64,000 nucleotides of DNA, taken from Cladophialophora immunda. Taxonomy: Eukaryota; Ascomycota; Eurotiomycetes; Chaetothyriales; Herpotrichiellaceae. Shown in pieces: positions 33,060-43,563 of the stretch. The notes under the pieces were generated by a model. That model ran no database searches. It saw only the letters and a list, made by a program, of their open reading frames with translations, and was not told where the DNA came from. The translations under genes and the position numbers were made by a program. Position 1 is the stretch's first letter. Each line of letters opens with the position of its first letter. The stretch is taken from contig NW_015622544.1 in the NCBI RefSeq assembly GCF_000835495.1, positions 2,322,855-2,386,854 on the forward strand, written 5' to 3'.

Positions 33060-35660
33060 TTAGCCCCCTGTTCGCCAAAGCAGCGACCCGACACAGACTG
33101 CATTGATGACGGTGTGCTGGCCCACCACCCAGGCCGCCGTGTAGAGATACTTTGGGGAGAAGACGGTCCATATAAAGAGGTGTTCTCGGAGGACCATGCA
33201 AGCCACCATGACCGACAAGGCATGGATGCAGGAAAAGGTAGCCAACGCCGTAAAGAGGAAGGAATATGCACCGCCTTGGAGATGGAGAGAGCTGAACAAC
33301 TGGCAAATTGCAAAGGACCACCATATCGGACCAACCCAGTTACTTATGAACGTGAGGATGCCCACGGCGGCCATATTGTAGCCCGCGACACCGTTGTATG
33401 CGTTAGACAGATCGATGGTGGCGATGGAGTTCGTGCTGCCAAAGGTAAAGAAGGAGGCGTATTGGAACAGGAGGGCGAGCACGGCGATCTCGCCCACCGA
33501 ACGGCGTCGGCCGCGCCGGAGAAGGTAGAGCTGCAGGTTGAAGAACAGGAACAGCGGCACGTAGACGGTGCGCGTCTGCGTGATGAGAAGCAGTGACAAC
33601 ACGTCCTGGAACGCGGTCAGAAACCGTAAGAGGTGCGCCGCGCCCTTCCACGGTGTCTCGTAGTAGATTGCGCAGCCGAGCAGGTGGGCGAGGCCCAGGA
33701 AGACCACCCGCGCCATGCTGACGAGCGGGTACGCCGAGACGAACCCGACCAGCGGGTTGAGGACGGGGAACGAGGCGAGCAGCTCGGGCGCGTCCGCGGC
33801 GGTGAAAGCGATCTTGAAGAGGAACGCTGAGACGGACACCAGCGCCGGCAGGATGCCCATCTGCGGCGAGCCCATCCACACCCCGGCCCGACGGCTCAGG
33901 TTGCGCGACAGCGCCATGTATGCGAGCATGACCAGCATCCAGAGGACCCATGGATTGGGCGTGATGACCTCGCCGAGGAGGTCGGCCTCGCCGGCGTATT
34001 TCTGCCCAGTCTGCTTCCATCGCCGGGCCACGCCGAACAGCAGGTATGCGAGCGCCGTGCCCGTGGGTCCCTCCAGGAGAGAACGGGCAACCCCCTTGGT
34101 GTGGACCAGTGTGAACCGGCTGTCTCGGCAGTGTACGACGACTAGATAGCCAGCAAGGGTCCAATACCAGAACTGGTGCTCTTCTTCGACGTAGCTGCTG
34201 GCGAACATGGTGACGGCAAATGCGAGCATGATGACGAGCAGGATCACCCCATCGACACCTGCTGAGAGGACACCCTGTACAAAGCTGGGCGCGCAGAGCG
34301 CCAGCGCCAGCACGCTGAGTCCTATACCGATCTGCATGCTAGTGAGGTCATAATTACTGGCGGTGCCACTGAGAAGGTTCTGTGCTTTGTACAGAAAGGC
34401 GTTGAGACGAGTTGTCGGTGGGGTGGAATAGGTCTGGTCCGTGGCGACAGCTTGATGCTCCGCTGAGACATGTTGCCATAGACAGGCAAGGACTTCAGCG
34501 TCGTCTCCATCAGTCACCGAGCATTCGGCAGATGTTGACACTTGACTGAACTCTTTCGGAAATGTGGCTTGTGCAATCCGCAAAATCTGTTCTGCATTGC
34601 TGTAGAGGAGAGCATATTGATCACGGGGATGCGTCCAGAGTTCCAAGAGTCGCGGCATAATAACCCCGAGGTTATTAAGGGGAATGGGAAATCCCAGCAT
34701 AGCAGCAAGGGTCGGGACTATATCGGATTGTTCAACGGTGTTGTAGTACTGATAGTCAGCTGCGTCGTCGATGGGGCAAGATTGTCCTTCGAACGCCGAT
34801 TTGAACTTCGGAGAGATGAAAGTGAGAGCTGTGGAAACCTCTCCTGGGGAGGATGCGCCATGGTTGCCACCCTCATTCATCCCATGGTCACCAAGCAGGA
34901 CTAACAAGCATGACTTGAGATGGTCGTAGCTTTCCAATTTGGCATAAATGTCCCGCACGATACCATCCATCTCCGCCTGTTTTGCCGGCATTCTTGGTCC
35001 TTTGGGTCCTGTCTTGTGCCCGATATGGTCCAGGCCCAGGAAGTGGAGCGTCATCGCAGACCAGTCGTGGTTCGCTAGCTCAGCAGGGATATGCCTGGTG
35101 ACATTGTTGTCGACCTCGGTGAAGTCGGACACGAAGAAACTCGTCGTGCCATCGGCTCGAGCGAAGAAATCTGGGAACAGGCGAAGCCACGTGTCGTCTC
35201 CATACATGACGAGGTTGCCGCCTTTGGCTCGTAGCTGGGCCAGCCATGTGTCTTGATCCTTGAGGGTCGACGTCGTGTCCGACTCTGCAAAATTGAGAAT
35301 GAGGTCCACAAAACTTGGGACGGAGCCCGTGGTGATGGCCTTGACGCGCGGCATCGTTATAGTTGGCGGACTGGCATGGCCGGTGAACGGGACAGCAGCG
35401 CCAGATCTGATGAGGCTTTGGGTGAAAGTAAAGCTCGAAGCATTTCCGTAGACAAAGTCGCTCCGCAAAGCATCAACAACCATAAAGATGACACGATCGA
35501 ACGGGGCCGACCGAGGGCCTGCTTCGGACGTGGCGGGCCATGTCGCCAGCCCCGGTAAGAAGGCTTTGTGAGGGAAAAATCCCTTTGCGAAGATCAGAAG
35601 AGCCGCAATGAGGATGAGGTTAGAAAGCCAGAGCGTGGCATTTCGGAGCGTGATGCTCAT
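33060..35660 (-). CDS. LAS21: GPI ethanolamine phosphate transferase 2
   Basis: 866 aa, single exon. Adds ethanolamine phosphate to the second mannose of the GPI precursor in the ER (Las21/Gpi7, human PIGG). TM1 at residues 12-28 anchors a lumenal alkaline-phosphatase-like domain: FMVVDALRSDFVYG (metal-binding Asp), GHASPPTITMPR, HFLGLDHIGHKTGP and LLGDHGMNEGGNHG. The second half has 10 or more membrane segments. The frame extends upstream to 35732 but the first ATG is 35660. Length is close to yeast Las21 (830 aa). Confidence 0.95.
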   Translation of the reverse strand: MSITLRNATLWLSNLILIAALLIFAKGFFPHKAFLPGLATWPATSEAGPRSAPFDRVIFMVVDALRSDFVYGNASSFTFTQSLIRSGAAVPFTGHASPPTITMPRVKAITTGSVPSFVDLILNFAESDTTSTLKDQDTWLAQLRAKGGNLVMYGDDTWLRLFPDFFARADGTTSFFVSDFTEVDNNVTRHIPAELANHDWSAMTLHFLGLDHIGHKTGPKGPRMPAKQAEMDGIVRDIYAKLESYDHLKSCLLVLLGDHGMNEGGNHGASSPGEVSTALTFISPKFKSAFEGQSCPIDDAADYQYYNTVEQSDIVPTLAAMLGFPIPLNNLGVIMPRLLELWTHPRDQYALLYSNAEQILRIAQATFPKEFSQVSTSAECSVTDGDDAEVLACLWQHVSAEHQAVATDQTYSTPPTTRLNAFLYKAQNLLSGTASNYDLTSMQIGIGLSVLALALCAPSFVQGVLSAGVDGVILLVIMLAFAVTMFASSYVEEEHQFWYWTLAGYLVVVHCRDSRFTLVHTKGVARSLLEGPTGTALAYLLFGVARRWKQTGQKYAGEADLLGEVITPNPWVLWMLVMLAYMALSRNLSRRAGVWMGSPQMGILPALVSVSAFLFKIAFTAADAPELLASFPVLNPLVGFVSAYPLVSMARVVFLGLAHLLGCAIYYETPWKGAAHLLRFLTAFQDVLSLLLITQTRTVYVPLFLFFNLQLYLLRRGRRRSVGEIAVLALLFQYASFFTFGSTNSIATIDLSNAYNGVAGYNMAAVGILTFISNWVGPIWWSFAICQLFSSLHLQGGAYSFLFTALATFSCIHALSVMVACMVLREHLFIWTVFSPKYLYTAAWVVGQHTVINAVCVGSLLWRTGG

Positions 35661-35758
35661 CCTCAATGGTCGCGATTCGAGGCTAGCGGACAAAATGCGC
35701 GACACTGTGCGGTTCGATCCCTGCCGAACCACTCCTTACGCCGACAGTGGGTCGCGAC

Positions 35759-36136
35759 CTAGCATCTTTGTGGGCGCATGGCCAAATATTGTATTAAGAC
35801 GTCTCTCGAAGGCTCAAGAAGACACGAAGACGCTGGTGGCAGCAAAAAGGAGATGAAAAGTTGCAAGAGTCTGGACCTGGAGACTATTTCGCGGATGCCA
35901 AGCATTGATCCACCGTAGAGCTCGCCAGCCTTGCCGCGGGTCAGCCTCGTCAACGCCAGCCTTGTGACCTCGTCAGGCACCCTCAGCCTGGTGTCGACAA
36001 GCAGCGCCCAAGTCATGAATTCCATTCCACGGTTTCGCACTAGCATATCGGGCATAGCATTGTTAAATTCAAACAAAACTTTTGCGAGAGCATAGGTCTC
36101 CGTCTCGGCATCAATAAAGGTACAGACATGCTCAAC
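35759..36136 (-). other. Orphan coding-like frame, possible gene remnant
   Basis: A frame open from an acceptor-like TAG at about 36136 to a stop at 35759, with coding-like codon use. It reads through FIDAETETYALAKVLFEF and then LLVDTRLRVPDEVTRLAL. An ATG within it would give about 95 aa. No start exon was found: the LaeA-like gene ends immediately upstream, and the only donor that could join the two would need a 41-nt intron. Either a truncated gene, an alternative 3' end of the LaeA-like gene, or chance. Confidence 0.3.
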
Positions 36137-36171
36137 ATTCTACCATCAACCAACTGGCAGTTCGCCATCCA

Positions 36172-37742
36172 CTATTGCACCGGAGGCTTTTGTCCATACA
36201 CGACATAACTATATAGAGAGTCAGTCAGTGTTCTCCAAATCTAGTTCAGGCGACGAGGATGGATCTCCATTGCGTGCAGACTCCTACTCACAAATCATAC
36301 TGCCCATGGATCTTGGGATTTTTCATGTCTCGCCTCGCCTCGGCAAGTAAAACCTGCACTTCTTCTATCGACCAAGGGTCGTCTGCAGTCCTCGCCAAGC
36401 ACCCGATTGCAATGCCTTCCATACCAGCTTGGAACTGAAGGTAATTGCATATCCCGACTTGCTTCTACAGAGGGATATGTCACTAGTCAGCAAAAGCCTA
36501 CCCGGACGTCCAGCAGAAAGTGGAAATCCTCACGGCGTACGCAACAGTCGTATCTCACTCACATATTTGGGATCCTTAGGCCATGTGCCCAGAGGAATTG
36601 GTAATTTCACAACCTGTACGTTGATGAAACCAGCATCTTGAAGCCAGCCCTCAATTTTGGGGCCAGGCTGAGAGTCGTAGCCAGCAGCACTCCGGCGCCC
36701 ACATGTATAGTAGTGGAACTTGAAAAGGGCCGTTTCTTCCGTCAACGAACCATCCTTTGAATATATCTTTGTATCCCAATCCTGGAATTCGACCCACCCG
36801 CCAGGTTTCACGTTCCTAGAGTGTCCGTGTCGTCAGAATGAACGAACACATTTTGCATGCTTGAGGTCGACACCCAGGATTCAAGCATTGAAAGCCATGG
36901 CTGCAGATGAATACAACAAGATCATTCGACATACTGAAAAGATTGCCGGACTAATCGCGGCCAGTCTCTAACAGAAGATGCCAGATATCGCCCATGAATG
37001 TAGTCAAAAGGCATCTGCTCGTATGCCCACTCATCCTCAAAATCGTCAATAATGAACCTCAGATTCGGAGGCACGAAGGTGGACTGTATCGGCGTCAAGT
37101 CCGTTCCAGTGACTTCTGCCGAGGGGTATAGATCGGCTGGTGCTATTGTGAGAAGACTGGCAAGGGAAAGCAAATAGGTCCGTTGCTTACCAAAATCGAC
37201 AGCCCAATTGCCCGTTCCAGTACCGAGATCAAGCACTCGCTGGGGCTGCGCACCAATTGGCGCAAAGTGGAGGTGGCTATCCAGCAGCCAAAGCATCAAC
37301 GCATGATGAAGATCTAGCCTCTTGAACTCCTGCTCGTCGCTAGGCAACATGTCTGGAAGGATATTACCATCGCAAACGTCAAGGGGAAAGCGAGTGAGTG
37401 AGACGAACTACCCTGATGATCCCGAAACGAGTGATAGATACGGCCGTATTGCATCATGAAAGTGTTTACGGACGATGTAAGTGAGGCTGTGTAGGCAGAG
37501 CTGGTCCAGTTAGACGAGCTCGAATGTATCGACGCAATGAAAGGTCGACTCACATCTCATCTCCATATGCTGAGTCTCGCTCTGTTGCCTTGATGGTCAA
37601 TTAGCCTCGCACTCCTGGGGGATGAGCCTTCAAGAGTTGGAATTACCTCTTCATCCACAAGAATGGTAACGTCTTCGGCTCTCGCAGGCTCAATAGACGC
37701 AGAGCTGCGTGACTCATCCGGGTGAGAGCCAATAGTGGCCAT
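36172..37742 (-). CDS. LaeA-like SAM-dependent methyltransferase
   Basis: 345 aa from eight exons: 37742-37647, 37579-37554, 37500-37412, 37352-37191, 37136-36935, 36815-36563, 36464-36292, 36208-36172. The SAM motif is LDLGTGTGNW at about residue 95, with GTDLTPIQ, ARYLA-type GRYLASS and KPGGWVEFQD following. The end is the family's VVYGQKP. Exon 2 is 26 nt and gives RDSAYGDE, matching the family N-terminus. A premature TGA in the unspliced frame at 36288 is removed by intron 7 (36209-36291). Family members include LaeA, the global regulator of secondary metabolism, and many small-molecule or unknown methyltransferases. Role here unknown; divergent to P450 B. Confidence 0.9.
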
Positions 37743-38503
37743 GACTGATGTGATCAAGTGAAGGTTGTCGAATGGACGGCGGACGACGGACCATGCCTAT
37801 ATAAACCATTGGGGATTAACGTTGCGACCCAAGGTGCCAGCAAGGGCCGGATTTCAAGCCTCGAGATGTCTTCAAGTCGGGTCTTTGAGGGTGGAATCAT
37901 GCTAGGCACAAGCTAGACCAACACGAGCTCTTCGTCCGGCTGCCACGTTTTCACAGGCCTTGTCCACCAGACAGCACGGGGAAGCTGGAGGAGGTCTTTC
38001 CGAGTGGCTGCCATGTTGTTTGTTCGGAGCCAGTCTAGGGGAAACACCTATCGTGGAGCAACCCCGTGCCTAGACCAACTGCCTATCGTGGCGGGGGCCA
38101 ACGGAGACTGCCCCCGCCCAGAAGTTGGTCTTCGAGACGTGCATAAATCCGACGCACCTGTGGCGGATTTGACTGCACCTATGCAGCTGCCGAATGCTTT
38201 TGCAGGGGAAAGCCTGGCCGATAGGCATGCATCCCAATGCCACCAGCAGCATACAGAAATGCCACCAATGCAATGGGGTATCGAGGAGAGTGTCGAGGGA
38301 ATCGCAAGGGCAGACAAAGCCCGCCAGCATGATCCTGGTGCATTTCCTTTCCATAAATCCCCCAATCGCCCGGGCCAACACCTATTCTGTCTCCATTCGT
38401 ATTTTGTTCCATTCAACAGCCCGTTCCTTCACCGGGGAAGAATCCAAAGCGAGAAAGGGAACAGAACGGAAAGTTTCCTGGTTTTGCTGGGCCTACCATC
38501 GAA
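37743..38503. other. Bidirectional promoter region, LaeA-like / P450 B
   Basis: 761 bp between divergent starts. A 213-codon frame (38004-38645) crosses into the P450 first exon in another frame and has no domain; treated as noncoding. Confidence 0.5.
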
Positions 38504-40178
38504 ATGTGGAAAGCATCGGCACTGGTTGGCCTATCTGCCGTCTTCTTGGCTTGGTTGCTTTACTTTTGCTTTTGGTCTGCAACCAGCAAACTTCCATCTG
38601 CGCCGGGACCATTGCTCGCTCGCTTCACTCGCTTCTGGTACCTGAAGGCCCTCATCAGGGGTGATTTTGAGCAGGTTAACATCGCTTTGCATAGAAAATA
38701 TGGTGAGTGGTGGCGCACTGCACTGCCCCGATTCCTCTGATGCAAGTTGTTCCAGGGAAAATCGTTCGCCTCGAGCCCGGCTCGTATAGCATCGATGACC
38801 CTGAGGCTATCAAAACCATCTACACCATCTCAAATCCATGGGTGAAGTCGAGTTGGTATGGGCCATCTTGTCCTCCTGGCACCACCACCAATTTCAGCAC
38901 CCCAGACAACAAGGATGCTGCTCGGTACCGTCGTAATTACGCACAAGCCTTCGCCATGTCGTCGATACTGGCCTTCGAGCCGTTGATCGATGAATGTGGA
39001 GAGCTCTTGATCGAGAAGCTCAAGGCCTTCGCTAAGTCAGGCGAGACTGTTGACCTAACCCACTGGTTTACTTGCTGGGCCTTTGATTGTCAGGGCCATA
39101 TAACGGTGTGCTTCTTCGAAAGCTCCGCATGGCGGCTGTACTGACTGTTGTCCCTTCAGTTTTCTGAACGTTTTGGATTCCTCGACAAGGGTGAAGACAT
39201 CGGAGGCATCTGTGAGAGTCTCCGTCAACGGATGTCCTATGCCGCTTTCGTGGGTGTGTATCCGGAATTGCACCCAACCTTGTTCAAGATAGTCAACTGG
39301 CTCGCAGGGACAGGCACAGGTAAAGTAGACTATACCATCTCCTACACGGTGAAACGTATCGCGGAGAGAAACGAAGGAGAGAAATTGGATAGAAAGGACA
39401 TGCTTGCCCAGTTCCTTGCCGGTCAGCAAAGGGATCCAACCACTTTCACAGACTGGGATGTTCTGATTGGAGCCTTTGGCAACATCGTGGCTGGCGCCGA
39501 CACCACATGGATCACACTCTCTGCCATCGTTTACTATCTGTTGAAGAACAGGCGCTGTCTTGACAAACTGCGGAAGGAAATCGATGAGATGGCCAAGGCA
39601 GGGTCGATTTCGGATCCTATCTCTTTCCACGAGTCCCAAAGTATGCCTTACTGCCAGGCGGTGATAAAAGAAGGACAGAGGCTGTACCCTGGCACTGGGT
39701 AAGATGCAATTCTCCGTATCCGTCCAGGCTCACTTACCGTATTCCCAGGCTGCCATTATTTCGGGTTGTCCCAAAGGGCGGCGCCATGATCGCGGGCACA
39801 TACTTCCCTGAAGGAGCTGTTGTTGGCATCAACAATTGGGTCGCCCACCACAACAAGGACGTCTTTGGACCTGACCCAGATGTCTTCCGACCAGAGCGCT
39901 GGCTCGAGGGCGACACTACCGCCATGAACCGCTATTACATACCTGTAAGTTCCGCCGGCCTTGGGGCTGCATGAAAAGAGTTGCTGATGGTCACGGCCAA
40001 GTTTGGGGTCGGGCCCCGTGCATGTCAAGGCCTGAACGTTGCCTTGATGGAGATGTCGAAATTTGTCCCGCAGCTCGTCCGCCATCTTGATTTCGATCTG
40101 CTCAGCGAGTGGAAGACCACGAACCGATGGTTGATGTTCCAGTCCAACATCAATGTCAAGGTGAAACTGAGAGATTAG
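38504..40178 (+). CDS. Cytochrome P450 monooxygenase (P450 B)
   Basis: 486 aa from five exons: 38504-38702, 38756-39105, 39160-39698, 39749-39944, 40002-40178. N-terminal anchor at residues 5-25, then LPSAPGP hinge. I-helix AGADTT, ExxR as EGQR, PERW, and heme loop FGVGPRACQG with the Cys ligand; Gln after that Cys is uncommon. Resembles the pisatin-demethylase-like CYP group by overall pattern. Substrate unknown. The divergent LaeA-like methyltransferase and the phenol hydroxylase 6 kb away make a small accessory group, but shared function is only inferred. Confidence 0.92.
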
Positions 40179-40277
40179 TTTCTCGGCGCATCCATCTGCA
40201 GGATTGTGTGAAGAGAGGGAGAAAGCAAGGGACCGTAGGTGGAAGAGCAGATTTCCACTCCTGAAGCAGGGAATATG

Positions 40278-40299
40278 TATATATATATATATATATATA
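40278..40299. repeat. TA microsatellite, 11 units
   Basis: (TA)11 between the 3' ends of P450 B and the SAP-domain gene. Likely length-variable between strains. Confidence 0.9.
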
Positions 40300-40346
40300 C
40301 ACTCGTCGTAATCTCACACTACACCTTGAACAGCCATCATCAAGGT

Positions 40347-41773
40347 TCATAGATCCGACATACTACCAAGGGTCTTGCGCGCCATGGCCAGTTGTTTTTG
40401 GGACGCCAGGACGTAGTGTCGGCCACCTATTGACGATCCTTTCCGGTACTTCTTGGAGAAGGCCTTGAACTTTGGAAGTGTCAGTAAATGACGGGTGCGT
40501 GCGCAGATGGTGCTAGACTTGCCCGTTTTGCCCAATCAAACATCTTCCACCTTGAATCTGCTCTGCTGGAAGGTGTCCCATCCACGCCATCCTGCTTGAG
40601 CACCCCTTCGATGCCGTAAGGCTGTCCTTTGACTTCAATCCCATGCCGCTGGACTTCTCTGATCATGGCTCCGCGCCATTCTAATTCTGGCTCTTCGCCG
40701 CCTGGCCAATCTCGAGTATTGTTGTATAGAACACCCAACACGAGCGCTATATTTTTCACTGGCGAGTCAGAGCGCAGCAATCCATTCTTCTCCAATGTGT
40801 TCAAGGTCGTGAAGACCGCCCCTCCGATGAGCTGGAGGGTCGCCAACACCGTATCTGGGTCGTCACAATGGAACCAGTACTCCGGCTCGTTAAGAACCCA
40901 GGCGAACCCTTCAATGATCGACCATAATGCCGCAGGCGAAGCACCCCCTTCCTGGGTACGCCCTCTGGAAAATTCGCGGTTGAAGAAGAGAAGCTGGCGA
41001 TTCACAGCTCAGCAAAAGCGCAACGAGCTCAGTTTCAATGTGAACTCACCTGGTTCTCCATCGCCTCTTGGAAGCCATAGCCATTGTAATCATTGTAGAA
41101 GTACTCATCAAACGCATCCTGATCCCGTATGGCCACCTCCCACCGCAAGAGAGCTATCAACTGATATCCTTTGGGTGTAAGTATCCATCGATGCTCTGGA
41201 TCCTCAGAGGCAGGAAGCTTGCAAAATTCTTCAGGCCACAAATTGATTCGCGTTGATCACACTCGGATGTGGCTCCAGTTGTAACTCCTACGTCATTGTC
41301 CAGTTCGCTGTATTCTTCAACCTCCTCCTCACCGAGCTCTTTAGATGTAACGTCGTTCAAATTTTTGGCGTCTTTCTCTGTTCGGATATCGTCCAGCGGT
41401 CTACAGAGCATCAGGTACTCGAATGCATGTTCGACAGGTTGTGCAGAGACAAGGCGCTATCCGAGTCAGCATGCTGCGCAATAGGCATCCTACACGAATA
41501 ATCAAGACATACCTCTACAGTTGCACGCTCCGAGGACGCCTCGGAGGGGTGGTCCTTGTCTGAGTCCTCAAGTCGCCGGATAAGCACGTCTTTAATACCG
41601 CTGTATGGCAAATTGCGTTGTTGGAGCAGAGTGCAAAGGTCAAGCTTTTTCATGCCCGTATAATCACTGTCTGCATTTTCTTTCCCTGCTCGTTGCGACT
41701 TTCGTTTGGGAGGTGGTTGTGAATTGGTAACATTGCCATCAATTTGGCTCAATGCCCTTTTGTTGCCCGCCAT
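40347..41773 (-). CDS. SAP-domain protein, function unknown
   Basis: 395 aa from five exons: 41773-41513, 41456-41292, 41217-41050, 40993-40523, 40469-40347, all phase 0. The N-terminus is basic with a nuclear-localisation-like PPPKRKSQR, followed by a SAP motif near residues 40-70 (MKKLDLCTLLQQRNLPYSGIKDVLIRRL), a putative DNA-binding helix pair. The middle is acidic (GEEEVEEYSELD). The last 250 residues look globular and helical but match nothing I recognise. Intron 2 (41218-41291) has a weak GTAGGA donor and is the least certain. The last intron is a GC-AG one. Probably nuclear; divergent with RAI1. Confidence 0.75.
40470..40522 (-). other. GC-AG intron in the SAP-domain gene
   Basis: Donor CGG/GCAAGT, branch TACTGAC, acceptor CAAAG. 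This junction alone joins MFDWAKR to FKAFSKKYRKG in phase; without it the frame ends 14 codons later at 40481. Second GC-AG intron in the window. Confidence 0.7.
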
Positions 41774-42169
41774 AGTCTGCAAGAGTAGGCGTATTCGAAG
41801 GAGCCACAAGACGTCGAAGAGGCCAAGAAGAGGTCGCAGGGGGTGAGAAAACACTATATCCTTCAGCTTATTCTGCTCCTTTTTCTCAAACGACACTGCT
41901 CAGTATTCTAGCCCAGATTGTTCAACGCGCCTCGGTTTCCTATCAACATGTGACGTCAATTGCGCCACGCGGCGTGGATTGGATCGCGCTCTCACGTGGC
42001 CCTCATTTTCCATCAATGAAGCACCTTTCGCTCCCCCCCCCCCCCCGGGTTCTCTAACAGAACAAAGCTGGTGTGATATTCGTCCTGTCTCCTGGCGGCA
42101 CCTCTCAGGAAACGTGGTGCTGGACGACATGATTCCCAAGGCGGCCTCAATTACAATTTGGGAGTGGTA
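41774..42169. other. Bidirectional promoter region, SAP protein / RAI1
   Basis: 396 bp between divergent starts. Contains a run of 14 C at 42033-42046. No gene seen. Confidence 0.5.
42033..42046. repeat. C14 homopolymer
   Basis: Fourteen C followed by GGG in the SAP/RAI1 promoter, about 125 bp before the RAI1 start. The length may be a sequencing estimate. Confidence 0.8.
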
Positions 42170-43495
42170 ATGGCTCAGAAACACAACTTCAATGTAGAGC
42201 CGGTGGCTCGTTTCGCGGGCCTCAATGCGGCAATTCGAAGGCCACGGGTACGTATGCTTCAACAAGTATTATTGATTGCACGATCTGAGAGGTTCAGGAA
42301 ATTGCATTTTTCTCCTTTGACGAGGATCACAAATTTCGGCTTGATGCCTCGAGCCTGCGTTACTACTACCCACCCGCACTGCCTTGCGATCTCAGTAAAG
42401 GATTCGAGACATTTCGACAACTCGACGACTCTGACGATGACCATCTGGATGGCCTCCTAGAAGCGATCATCGTGTACGAGAAAGAGAAAGGCTCTAAAAC
42501 AGAGATCGACTTCCTGACATGGCGAGGAATGATGACCAAGGTGTGATGTGCTTGATATAACTGCGAAAGACTCGCTCATGGCCCGGACAGCTGATGATAG
42601 TTCCCTTCTCCAAGTTGGACGACTGGGAAATGAATGTCACCTTATTCCAAGGCACCATCTTCATCGAGGAAAATCACACCAAAAAGATTTCTTCCCGCGG
42701 AGAACAGTATTCCTCTGCGGGACGACCAGGTGCCATGTCTCAAGACCTTATGAGTTTCTGGGGTTACAAGTTCGAAACTGTGTCTTTGATGCCGACACCA
42801 TGGCCTGAGACCTCCCGAGAGTACATCGAATCCCGAGAAGACCAAGTAGTTAGCAATCATGCTCAATATTGCTCCATTGTCCGAACTGGCTTCGGCAAAG
42901 TCAAAATGATCCTCGGTGGGGAAGTGGACGCTGTCATGGCGTTCAAGCCAGAAGACAGATCGCAGCCGATCGAATGGGTGGAGCTCAAGACGACGGCCAC
43001 GATTACCAACGAGAGAGAGCAAATCAAATACGAGAGGAAACTCCTCAAGTTTTGGGCTCAATCATTCCTACTGGGAGTACCGCGGATTGTCGTTGGCTAT
43101 CGAACTCAGCAAGGGACACTGGAACGTCTTGAAGAGTTGAGTGTGCAGAATATTCCGGACAATGTCAAGTTGAAGGGTAAGGGTTTGTGGGATGGACAGA
43201 CCTGTATCAACTTTGCCGCAAGCTTCCTCGAGTGTGAGCATATCTTGAGACATGCTCGAACGTTGCTGACTTCGACGTAGGGCTGAAGACTACCGTCACA
43301 TCTGACGGTGTTTGGCGAATCCGAAAGCGAGAAAAGATTCCTGTGCTGGAGGTCTTCAAGCTGGAAGAATCAGGGCATGGCGACATCTTGTCGTCGGCTT
43401 TTGTCGAGTGGCGCACCAACGGCTTGAGATCCCATCAGCAACATTTGCAGGAACTCGCAGACAATGCGAAAGTGGAGGCATCGGAACCTCCATGA
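42170..43495 (+). CDS. RAI1: Decapping nuclease/pyrophosphohydrolase Rai1 (DXO family)
   Basis: 392 aa from four exons: 42170-42247, 42298-42540, 42591-43233, 43281-43495. Rai1 partners the nuclear exonuclease Rat1 and removes defective 5' caps. DXO active-site elements are present: GEVDAV and WVELKTT, giving the acidic metal ligands and catalytic Lys, with GYKFET and the FLLGVPRIVVGYR strand. The last intron (43234-43280) removes a TAG and restores the family C-terminus (KTTVTSDGVWRIR, GHGDILSSAFVEWR). Convergent with MOD5; stops 68 bp apart. Confidence 0.93.
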
Positions 43496-43563
43496 ATGGT
43501 TTTCTAGCGGTGATACTTGTGCCACGGCACGGCTTCGGTACACCAATCGAGTTGGATCAAGCA

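Noticed and set aside
33403..34164. 253-codon frame inside LAS21
   Set aside because: Low-complexity Arg/Pro shadow of the membrane-domain coding frame.
36288..36290. LaeA-like gene apparently ending at TGA 36288
   Set aside because: An 83-nt intron removes it and the last exon gives the family ending VVYGQKP.
38004..38645. 213-codon frame upstream of P450 B
   Set aside because: No domain, and it runs out of frame into the P450 first exon.
43234..43280. RAI1 apparently ending at a TAG at 43280
   Set aside because: A 47-nt GT-AG intron removes it and restores the conserved DXO/Rai1 C-terminus.
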